The notes beneath the pieces were generated by a model. It searched no databases and was not told the origin of the DNA. It saw nothing but the letters and a program-made list of their open reading frames with translations. The translations under genes were made by a program, and so were the position numbers. This document shows positions 55,458-62,444 of a stretch of DNA of 64,000 bases, piece by piece; the first letter of the stretch is position 1; each line of letters starts with the position of its first letter. Origin of the DNA: an uncultured Roseicyclus sp. Lineage in GTDB: Bacteria; Pseudomonadota; Alphaproteobacteria; Rhodobacterales; Rhodobacteraceae. The stretch covers positions 806,001 through 870,000 of the forward strand of contig CANLLF010000001.1 in assembly GCA_947491935.1 (NCBI GenBank), given 5' to 3'.

Positions 55458-56381
55458 ATGATCATCGATCCCGTCACCCTGATCGTGGCCCTCGTCACGA
55501 TCTCAACGCCAGTCTTGCTGGCGGCCTTGGGCGAGTTGGTCGTCGAGAAAGCAGGCGTTCTGAACCTGGGCGTCGAAGGCATGATGATCATGGGCGCGGT
55601 CTGCGGGTTCATCGTGGCCAATCTGACCGGATCGCCGACGCTGGCCTTCCTGGCGGGGATGGCGGGCGCTGCGGCGCTGAGCGCGATTTTCGCTGTCCTC
55701 ACCCAGTTTCTGATGTCCAACCAGGTGGCAACCGGCCTGGCGCTCACGCTGTTCGGCCTGGGCCTCGCGGCGCTTCTGGGCGTGGGATACGAGGGCCAGC
55801 CCATCCCGGACGTGGCGAAACCCTTGCCGGAGATGCTCCGCACGATCCCCGTGATCGGTCCGATATTCCTGGGCCATGACCTCGTCACCTATATCGCGAT
55901 CTTTGCGGTCTTTGCCATTTGGTACGTCCTCAAGCATACGCGCCTGGGCCTGATTATCCGCGCCGTGGGCGAAAGCCATGATGCCGCCCATGCACTCGGT
56001 TACAAGGTGATCCGCATCCGCTTTGCCGCGATCCTGTTTGGCGGTGCGATGGCGGGGCTTGGTGGTGCCTTCCTGAGCGTTGTCTATGTCGAAAACTGGG
56101 TGCAGGGCATGACGGCGGGCGCGGGCTGGATCGCTTTGGCGCTGGTGGTGTTCGCGGCCTGGAAGCCGGGCCGCGTCCTCTTCGGCGCGTGGCTCTTCGG
56201 GGGCATCGCGGCCCTGCAATTGCGCCTGCAGGCCGCCGAGATCGGGGTGCCCGTAGCGCTTCTGGATGCGTCGCCCTACCTCGTGACGATCATCGTTCTG
56301 GTCATCATGTCCTCGGACCGCGCCCGAACCGCTCTCAATGCACCCGCGGCCCTTGGCAAAACCTTCCACGCGACGGGGTAG
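55458..56381 (+). CDS. ABC transporter permease (BMP/nucleoside-type), second subunit
   Basis: 307 residues, BPD_transp_2 family, about eight to nine transmembrane segments. The start MIIDPVTLIVALVTISTPVL and ALGELVVEKAGVLNLGVEGM (the usual N-terminal motif of the second permease) support ATG 55458, not the frame opening at 55356. The loop RLGLIIRAVGESHDAAHALG is the cytoplasmic EAA-like contact with the ATPase. Confidence 0.93.
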   Translation: MIIDPVTLIVALVTISTPVLLAALGELVVEKAGVLNLGVEGMMIMGAVCGFIVANLTGSPTLAFLAGMAGAAALSAIFAVLTQFLMSNQVATGLALTLFGLGLAALLGVGYEGQPIPDVAKPLPEMLRTIPVIGPIFLGHDLVTYIAIFAVFAIWYVLKHTRLGLIIRAVGESHDAAHALGYKVIRIRFAAILFGGAMAGLGGAFLSVVYVENWVQGMTAGAGWIALALVVFAAWKPGRVLFGAWLFGGIAALQLRLQAAEIGVPVALLDASPYLVTIIVLVIMSSDRARTALNAPAALGKTFHATG

Positions 56382-56386
56382 GCCGA

Positions 56387-57145
56387 ATGACCCGCGCCAA
56401 TATCATCGCGATCCTGGACGGCACCAGCCCCACCTTCGGGCGCGGCGTGGCGCTGGCGATATACGCCCTGATCTGCGCGTCGGCCATCATCATCGCGCTG
56501 GAGACTCTGCCGGATCTGACACCAAGGATGAACACGATCCTCGTCACCGCCGAACTGGTGATCCTTGGCATCTTTGTCGTGGAATACACCCTACGCCTGA
56601 CATGTTCGGAAAGGCCGCTGAAATACGCGTTGAGCTTCTGGGGCATCATTGATTTCATCGCCATCGTTCCGGCGGTTCTGTTCCTGTTCCCGGACCTCAC
56701 CACAGTGCGCGCGCTGCGTTTGCTGCGAATTCTGCGGCTGCTGAAGCTCTTCAAGGCCAACCGGGCGCTGGACCGGATCGGGGCCGCGATCGACAAGGCC
56801 AAGGCCGAGTTTGGGATCTTCTTCTTCATCGCTGTGGTGGCCCTTTATCTGGCCGCCGTGGGCATCTACCACTTCGAACATGAGGCACAGCCCAATGGCT
56901 TCTCGTCCATCCCGGAAAGCCTTTGGTGGGCCATCGCCACGCTAACCACTGTTGGGTATGGCGATGTCTATCCGATCACCACGGGCGGACGCATCTTTAC
57001 CGGTCTTGTCCTGCTGATCGGCATTGGTATCGTCGCCGTGCCCGCAGGCCTGATCACAGCTGCATTGACCGAATCCAGTTCATCGGACAGCGATGCGGAC
57101 CAAGAACCACAAGAACCCAAATCCAACAGAGGGGATACTTCATGA
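56387..57145 (+). CDS. voltage-gated potassium-channel-type ion channel
   Basis: 252 residues, six transmembrane helices. S4 carries regularly spaced Arg (TTVRALRLLRILRLLKLFKA, about 105-124), and the pore loop has the K+ selectivity filter TTVGYGD (187-193). An acidic tail follows (ESSSSDSDADQEPQEP). It starts 5 bases after the permease stop and its own stop overlaps the binding-protein start (ATGA), so it is embedded in the importer operon. K+ selectivity is inferred from the filter. Confidence 0.88.
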   Translation: MTRANIIAILDGTSPTFGRGVALAIYALICASAIIIALETLPDLTPRMNTILVTAELVILGIFVVEYTLRLTCSERPLKYALSFWGIIDFIAIVPAVLFLFPDLTTVRALRLLRILRLLKLFKANRALDRIGAAIDKAKAEFGIFFFIAVVALYLAAVGIYHFEHEAQPNGFSSIPESLWWAIATLTTVGYGDVYPITTGGRIFTGLVLLIGIGIVAVPAGLITAALTESSSSDSDADQEPQEPKSNRGDTS

Positions 57146-58221
57146 AACGCACCACCAAACTGCTGACCGGCGTGGCGCTCGCCACCGGCATCGCCGGCGC
57201 CGCGATCGCCCAGGACGATCCATTCCAGGTCGGCTTCATCTACGTCGGGCCCACCGGCGATTTCGGCTGGACCTATGAGCACGACCAGGGCCGTTTGGCC
57301 GTGGAAGAGGCCTATGGCGATCAGGTCGAGACCGTCTATCTTGAAAACGTGCCCGAGGGGGCCGATGCCGAACGTGCGATTACCACGATGATCCTGGGCG
57401 GGGCGGACATGATCTTCACCACCTCCTTCGGCTACATGGAGGCCACCAACGCGGTGGCTGCGCAATTCCCGGATGTGCTCTTCGAGCATGCAACCGGCTA
57501 CCTGCGCGAGCATCCGAACGTCTCCACCTATTCCGCCCGCTTCTATGAGGGCCGCGCGGTTCTGGGCCACATTGCGGGCCACATGACTGAGAGCAACACG
57601 ATCGGCTACATCGCCTCCTTCCCGATCCCCGAAGTGATCCGCGGCATCAACTCCGCCTACCTGCATGCCCGCGCCGTGAACCCGGATGTGGAGATGCGCG
57701 TGGTGTGGGTCTACACGTGGTTTGACCCGGCGGTGGAAGCCGACGCAGCCCAGGCCCTGATCGATGCCGGCGTCGACGTGCTGATGCAGCACACCGATTC
57801 CACCGCGCCGCAGGCCGTGGCGCAGGAAGCGGGCATCATCTCCTTCGGGCAAGCCTCCGACATGGCGCAGTTTGCCCCCGCCCCCCGCGTGGCCTCCATC
57901 ATCGATAATTGGGCGCCCTACTATATCGAGCGAGTGGGCCAGGCCATTGAAGGCACCTGGGAGCAGGCCGACACTTGGGACGGTATTGGCCCGGGCATGG
58001 TCGAGATCGGTGAGATGACCGAGACCATCCCCGCCGAGGTTCGCGAAAGCGCGCAGGCCATGATCGATGCCATCGCGGCGGGCGAGTACCACCCGTTCAC
58101 CGGCCCGATCAACCGGCAGGACGGCACCGCGTGGCTGGCCGAAGGTGAAGTCGCCGATGACGGCACGCTGGCCGGTATGGATTTCTACGTGGAAGGCATC
58201 ACAGGTGAGATTCCCAACTGA
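57142..58221 (+). CDS. BMP family periplasmic substrate-binding protein
   Basis: 359 residues with a signal peptide (KLLTGVALATGIAGAAIA) and no lipobox Cys, so soluble rather than a lipoprotein. The BMP (PnrA-like) fold is shown by VGFIYVGPTGDFGWTYEHDQ, GADMIFTTSFGYMEATNAVA, FYEGRAVLGHIAGHMTESNT and VLMQHTDSTAPQAVAQEAGI. BMP proteins bind nucleosides or related purines; together with xdhABC this points to purine uptake. Separated from its ABC partners only by the ion channel gene. A terminator follows. Confidence 0.94.
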   Translation: MKRTTKLLTGVALATGIAGAAIAQDDPFQVGFIYVGPTGDFGWTYEHDQGRLAVEEAYGDQVETVYLENVPEGADAERAITTMILGGADMIFTTSFGYMEATNAVAAQFPDVLFEHATGYLREHPNVSTYSARFYEGRAVLGHIAGHMTESNTIGYIASFPIPEVIRGINSAYLHARAVNPDVEMRVVWVYTWFDPAVEADAAQALIDAGVDVLMQHTDSTAPQAVAQEAGIISFGQASDMAQFAPAPRVASIIDNWAPYYIERVGQAIEGTWEQADTWDGIGPGMVEIGEMTETIPAEVRESAQAMIDAIAAGEYHPFTGPINRQDGTAWLAEGEVADDGTLAGMDFYVEGITGEIPN

Positions 58222-58249
58222 TCCGGGCACCACGTCCTGACATCAGAAA

Positions 58250-58275
58250 GGCCCGCATTCGTTGCGGGCCTTTTT
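58250..58275 (+). terminator. rho-independent terminator of the xdh/BMP operon
   Basis: Stem GGCCCGCA/TGCGGGCC (58250-58257 with 58263-58270), 5-base loop, five T. It lies 29 bases after the binding-protein stop. Confidence 0.88.
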
Positions 58276-58724
58276 GTTTCCTCCGGGGGGGCAGCCGGTC
58301 GGTTGACGTGTTCCATGGCGGGGGACGGGGCTGAGACCGCCCAACGCGGGGAGCATCGGAATGACTCCACTAGGCAGCGGTACGGCAGCGAGGTTGGCCG
58401 ACTGGTTTCCTGACCTGTTCCGCCGGGCGTGAGACGCCCACCACCGGGTCGATGACAAACATCTCCCGTCCCGTCAGCCCCGTAAAGCGCCGGCTGCCCT
58501 GCTTGGCAAGTGCGGTTGCTGCGCCATTCACGCGAAACTTGTTTGCATTGTCTCCGCCAGGATTTGCAGATCGGGGCCGCATCTTCGGACACGGCCAGCC
58601 ATGTGGGGCTCTCCCCGTTATCGACCGAAATCGCGGCAGATTTGCCGTTCCTTTGCGGAGTCCTTGCACTCGAGGCCGGTGAATCGCGGCCCACACCGCG
58701 GACGTCGCGGCGTGATCCGCAATG
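58276..58724. other. gene-free region
   Basis: About 450 bases after the operon terminator with no supported gene. Short open frames on both strands have no ribosome site, signal peptide or family resemblance. No tRNA or repeat recognised; a CTCCGGGGGGGCAGCC stretch near 58280-58296 loosely resembles the Rhodobacterales repeat. Confidence 0.45.
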
Positions 58725-58751
58725 AAAAAGCCCCCGCGTTTCCGCAGGGGC
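58725..58751 (-). terminator. rho-independent terminator of the VPLPA-CTERM gene
   Basis: Minus strand: a 9-bp stem GCCCCTGCG/CGCGGGGGC (one G-T pair) closed by a GAAA tetraloop (58739-58742), then five T (58729-58725). It lies 27 bases beyond the stop. Confidence 0.85.
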
Positions 58752-58777
58752 CATTCTGACTTGTCAGGTCCGTCGGA

Positions 58778-59398
58778 TCAGGCCGTCTTGCGGCGACGCA
58801 TCGCGACGAGACCGCCAAAGGCACCGAGCAGAAGCAGTGCGCTGGCCGGAAGCGGTACCGGTGCCACCTGTGTCGCACTCAACTGCCAGCGAATGGTCTC
58901 CACCGGTTCGGTCTGACCCCAGCGGGGATCCAGAAGGAAGGTCCATCGACCGGTAAACGTATTCCCAAAAAAGTTATCGCTGGCGGTGCCGTTACCGCCT
59001 GCAGACGGGTAATTGGCAAAACCGGAGAACGGAAATCCTGCCGAACCACCGTCAGATGCAAACCGGAGGAGTGCATCAAATGGCGTACCCAGCACGTTCT
59101 GAATGTCGAGATTCAGGGAGTAGTAATCCGACCCGAAATCGATGGTGAACCCGTCCGCGTATTGCGTCGGGGAGATATGTGTGACGGACCCGTAGAAGGT
59201 GGTATCCCCCTGCAACTCCATCAGTGGTGCACCGGTTGCGCTGCTGAAATCTCTGAACCTGTGATCCGCAGTGCCTGCGAAGTAATACCCTTCTGGCCCA
59301 CCTTCTTCGACGATGCCCGAAACCGGTGTCGCGCTCGCCATGGCCGCCAGAGCCAGCAGTGCGGCCGCGGTTGCGGCAGCTCTCTCTAATAGTCTCAC
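58778..59398 (-). CDS. VPLPA-CTERM sorting-domain protein
   Basis: 206 residues from GTG 59398, with AAGGGG 8 bases upstream. N-terminal signal (ATAAALLALAAMASA) and a C-terminal tripartite sorting signal: VPLPASALLLLGAFGG, a hydrophobic helix, then MRRRKTA. The mature part is beta-rich and unrecognised. VPLPA-CTERM proteins are processed by an exosortase (XrtD-type) and often become surface or extracellular-matrix proteins. No exosortase gene lies in this window. Confidence 0.88.
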   Translation of the reverse strand: MRLLERAAATAAALLALAAMASATPVSGIVEEGGPEGYYFAGTADHRFRDFSSATGAPLMELQGDTTFYGSVTHISPTQYADGFTIDFGSDYYSLNLDIQNVLGTPFDALLRFASDGGSAGFPFSGFANYPSAGGNGTASDNFFGNTFTGRWTFLLDPRWGQTEPVETIRWQLSATQVAPVPLPASALLLLGAFGGLVAMRRRKTA

Positions 59399-59613
59399 TA
59401 GTAAATCCCCTTATCAACTTAATGTTGTACCCGCCAATTCAGACTAGCTTAACGTCGGGTTAATAACAAAAAGGTCCGCCTACCCCTAGACCCTGGCTTG
59501 GCCACAGATTGCCCACTTTTTTCGACCAATTTGGAAACGGACTGTTTCGGGGCGCCGCCACGCGGCTGCGATGGCACTTGCCCAGTACCACGCGCCGCCC
59601 TAGTGCTGCGGCC

Positions 59614-60693
59614 ATGATTTGCGATTTCCTCATCATCGGCGGCGGCATTGCCGGAGCCTCCGCAGGTGCGCGCCTTGCGAACCTCGGACGCGTCTGTTTG
59701 TTGGAGGCTGAGCCTGCGCTCGCCTACCACGCCTCGGGTCGATCCGCCGCGCTGTTCGAGGCGAATTACGGCCACCCCGTCACCGTTGCGTTGAACGTGG
59801 CCTCCAAGGACGATCACGAACGCCTTGATGGTGGCCTCCTCTCTCCGCGCGGCCTGATGATGCTGGCTGGACCCGGTGAGGAAACGGCACTTGGCCAGGA
59901 TATCGCCCATATGGGCCTGGAGGAGATCGCGCCAACCGAGGCGCGTGCCATGGTTCCTATCCTCGACACCGCCTACGTCATGCGGGCGGCCTATCACGCC
60001 GAGGCATGGGACCTTGATACCGACCGAATGGTGCAGCATTTCGCCAAGGCCATCCGCGCGAACGGATCTGTGGTAACGGGCGCCGCGGTCTCGGCAATCA
60101 GCCGCACGGAGACCGGCTGGCAGGTGACGGCCGGCGGGGAAACCTACTCTGCGCGCATCTTGGTCAACGCGGCGGGGGCCTGGGCCGATCCCGTCGCCGC
60201 CTTGGCCGGACTTCCGCCTCTCGGCCTCCGCCCGCTGCGCCGGTCCATGGCGCGGATGCCCGCCCCCGGCGGCCACGATGTCAGCGGCTGGCCGATGCTG
60301 ATCGGCGCGGGGGAAAGCTGGTACGCCAAGCCCGATGCGGGCGCGTGGCTTGTCTCGCCCGCCGAAGAGGACCCCGTGGCCGAACCCCACGATGCCTATG
60401 CCGATGATATGGTGCTGGCCGAAGGCATCGCCCGCTATCAGCCCTTCGTCACCGAGGAGGTAACCCGTGTCACCTCCACCTGGGCCGGGTTACGAACGTT
60501 TTCGCCGGATCGGTGCCTCGTCATCGGACCGGAGCCGTCCGATCCGTCCTTCATCTGGTGTGCCGGCCAGGGCGGCTATGGATTTCAGACCGCGCCCGCC
60601 GCAAGCCAGCTTCTGGCGGATCTGGTGGGCGGGCAGCCGCCAGTTCTCGAGCCAGCGACGATTGCCGCCCTGTCGCCGTCACGGTTTCGCTAG
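59614..60693 (+). CDS. FAD-dependent oxidoreductase (DadA-like)
   Basis: 359 residues of the DAO family: dinucleotide-binding FLIIGGGIAGASAGARL (5-21), TGAAVSAISRTETGWQVTAG, ARILVNAAGAWADPVAALAG and the C-terminal FIWCAGQGGYGFQTAPAASQ. Likely oxidises an amino acid or sarcosine-like amine; substrate unknown. Candidate promoter TTGCCC (59578-59583)-17 bases-TAGTGC (59601-59606) would give a nearly leaderless message. Confidence 0.87.
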   Translation: MICDFLIIGGGIAGASAGARLANLGRVCLLEAEPALAYHASGRSAALFEANYGHPVTVALNVASKDDHERLDGGLLSPRGLMMLAGPGEETALGQDIAHMGLEEIAPTEARAMVPILDTAYVMRAAYHAEAWDLDTDRMVQHFAKAIRANGSVVTGAAVSAISRTETGWQVTAGGETYSARILVNAAGAWADPVAALAGLPPLGLRPLRRSMARMPAPGGHDVSGWPMLIGAGESWYAKPDAGAWLVSPAEEDPVAEPHDAYADDMVLAEGIARYQPFVTEEVTRVTSTWAGLRTFSPDRCLVIGPEPSDPSFIWCAGQGGYGFQTAPAASQLLADLVGGQPPVLEPATIAALSPSRFR

Positions 60694-60765
60694 GAGGGGC
60701 AAGCGGAACTTGCACCCCCGGCGTTCCCGCTTATGTTGCAGCCAAACCGAAATCTGGAGCGCCCC

Positions 60766-61221
60766 ATGACCTCATTTGCCATCCGTGCAGGCCTTGTCGC
60801 CGCGCTGATCACCCTGCCCTTGCCCGCGTCGGCCCAATCGCAACTCGACCGGTTCGAGGCCCTGAGCGAACGGATGACCCAACTGACCTATCAGGGCCTG
60901 GCGGAGCAATTCCCGCAGATCAACGGGTTGTTGCCCTCTGCGGAATGGGACCGTCCGATGCGCCGTGCAGGCCGCTGTGCGCTGCGCGCCTATGAGGATG
61001 AAGTGGGCGAAGCCGGGGTGATCGCGATGCTGAACGAACTGGAGACGGCCATCGCCTCGGCGCGCCCGTCGGATATGTTTGACGGCAGCTTCTCGGCGGG
61101 CGTGCCCGACGGGCTCAGCGCACAAGACGTGCAGCGGATCAACACGGAATGCGGCGGTACCGAACTGCAGATGCAGCGCCTGGCCGAATCCGGCGTGATG
61201 CAAGCCCTGCAGTCTGAATAA
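60766..61221 (+). CDS. secreted hypothetical protein, tandem pair member 1
   Basis: 151 residues. Signal peptide (AGLVAALITLPLPASA), then a helical domain with PSAEWDRPMRRAGRCALRAY and a second Cys in INTECGGTE. GGAG precedes ATG 60766. Resembles its neighbour throughout: RFEALSERMTQLTYQGLAEQ against RLETVAVAMNGMMNEALIAE. Function unknown. Confidence 0.75.
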   Translation: MTSFAIRAGLVAALITLPLPASAQSQLDRFEALSERMTQLTYQGLAEQFPQINGLLPSAEWDRPMRRAGRCALRAYEDEVGEAGVIAMLNELETAIASARPSDMFDGSFSAGVPDGLSAQDVQRINTECGGTELQMQRLAESGVMQALQSE

Positions 61222-61225
61222 TCCG

Positions 61226-61675
61226 ATGCGCGCCTGTCTTGCCCCGCTGATCGTCCTTGCGCTGGCCACGCCAGTCGCTGCCCAGTCCACCATGGAGCGG
61301 CTGGAAACCGTCGCCGTTGCGATGAACGGCATGATGAACGAGGCCCTGATCGCAGAGATCCCGGCATTGGAGGGTCGAATGCCGGCCCCGGAATGGGATG
61401 CGCCCATGCGCGCGGCCTATACCTGCATGTATGATGCTTATGTGGCCGAGGTCGGCCCCGGCCCGGTTGCCGATATGGTGACCCGAATGGAGCAGGAGCT
61501 CGCGACCCTCACCCCGGAGGATCTTCTGAATGGTGGTGCGGCGGTCGAGAACCCCGAGGGCATCAGCGACGATCAGGCACTGGAGATCGTTGGCACCTGC
61601 CAGTTGATGGAAGTCTTCATGGAGCGGATGGCGGCCAGCGGGGCCATCGAGATGATGATGCAGCAACAACAGTGA
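61226..61675 (+). CDS. secreted hypothetical protein, tandem pair member 2
   Basis: 149 residues, signal peptide (MRACLAPLIVLALATPVAA). PAPEWDAPMRAAYTCMYDAY and IVGTCQLMEVFMERM align with member 1, including the two Cys positions. It starts 4 bases after the member 1 stop and its stop overlaps the methyltransferase start (GTGA), giving a three-gene operon. The C-terminus is Met/Gln-rich (EMMMQQQQ). Confidence 0.75.
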   Translation: MRACLAPLIVLALATPVAAQSTMERLETVAVAMNGMMNEALIAEIPALEGRMPAPEWDAPMRAAYTCMYDAYVAEVGPGPVADMVTRMEQELATLTPEDLLNGGAAVENPEGISDDQALEIVGTCQLMEVFMERMAASGAIEMMMQQQQ

Positions 61676-62346
61676 GCGATGGTGCGAAACGCGGCCCGGA
61701 TAAGGGTTATGCCGAAACCTACGATGACGGTCGCCTCAGCGCGCCCGCCGCGCGCCGCAATCGCGACGCCATCGTCCGAACCCTTGCAGATATCGCGCCA
61801 TCCAACGGCCGCGCGTTGGAGATCGCCTCGGGCACCGGCGAACACGTGATCCGCTTTGCCCGCGCCATGCCCGGCCTGACATGGCAGCCGACCGATCCTG
61901 CCGCCGACAGGCGCGCGTCGATCCAAGCGTGGGCCGCGGCGGAGCCCGCCGACAACCTTCTACCGCCGCTCGATTTGAATGCCTGCGGGGCGGGCTGGTC
62001 GGCAGACCATCACAGCTTTGACCTGATCTTTGTGGCCAACCTGCTGCATCTGGTGACGGAACCGGAGGCGCGAACCTGCCTGACCGAGATGGCGCTGGCG
62101 CTGGCCACCGGAGGCCGCGCCGCCGTCTACGGCCCGTTCCTGCGCGACGGTCAGACCACAAGCGCCGGGGATGCCGCCTTCGATACCCGCCTGCGCGCCG
62201 AAATCCCGGGCGCCGGATACAAGGATCTGACCTGGGTCACGGGGGTTTGGCAAGGCGTCGGGCTTACGCCCGCCGTGCCGCACCAGATGCCTGCGAATAA
62301 CCTGCTTTTGCTGGTCCGAAAGCCCGCCGATACTGCCGTAACGTAA
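61672..62346 (+). CDS. DUF938 SAM-dependent methyltransferase-like protein
   Basis: 224 residues from GTG 61672. The family signatures are RNRDAIVRTLADIAPSNGRA, LEIASGTGEHVIRFARAMPG (motif I), LTWQPTDPAADRRASIQAWA and DLIFVANLLHLVTEPEARTC. Conserved in proteobacteria; substrate unknown. Third gene of the coupled trio with the secreted pair. Confidence 0.88.
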   Translation: MSDGAKRGPDKGYAETYDDGRLSAPAARRNRDAIVRTLADIAPSNGRALEIASGTGEHVIRFARAMPGLTWQPTDPAADRRASIQAWAAAEPADNLLPPLDLNACGAGWSADHHSFDLIFVANLLHLVTEPEARTCLTEMALALATGGRAAVYGPFLRDGQTTSAGDAAFDTRLRAEIPGAGYKDLTWVTGVWQGVGLTPAVPHQMPANNLLLLVRKPADTAVT

Positions 62347-62444
62347 GGAAACACTTCGCTTTTCCCGATGCCACGGTTTATGGTCTCGCAATGCATACGC
62401 GGCCCGGTCCGGGGCCCGTTTTACGACAAGGATCCCGACGGCCC

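Noticed and set aside
56968-58233. A 421-codon minus-strand open frame opposite the BMP binding protein
   Set aside because: Shadow of a clear BMP-family gene.
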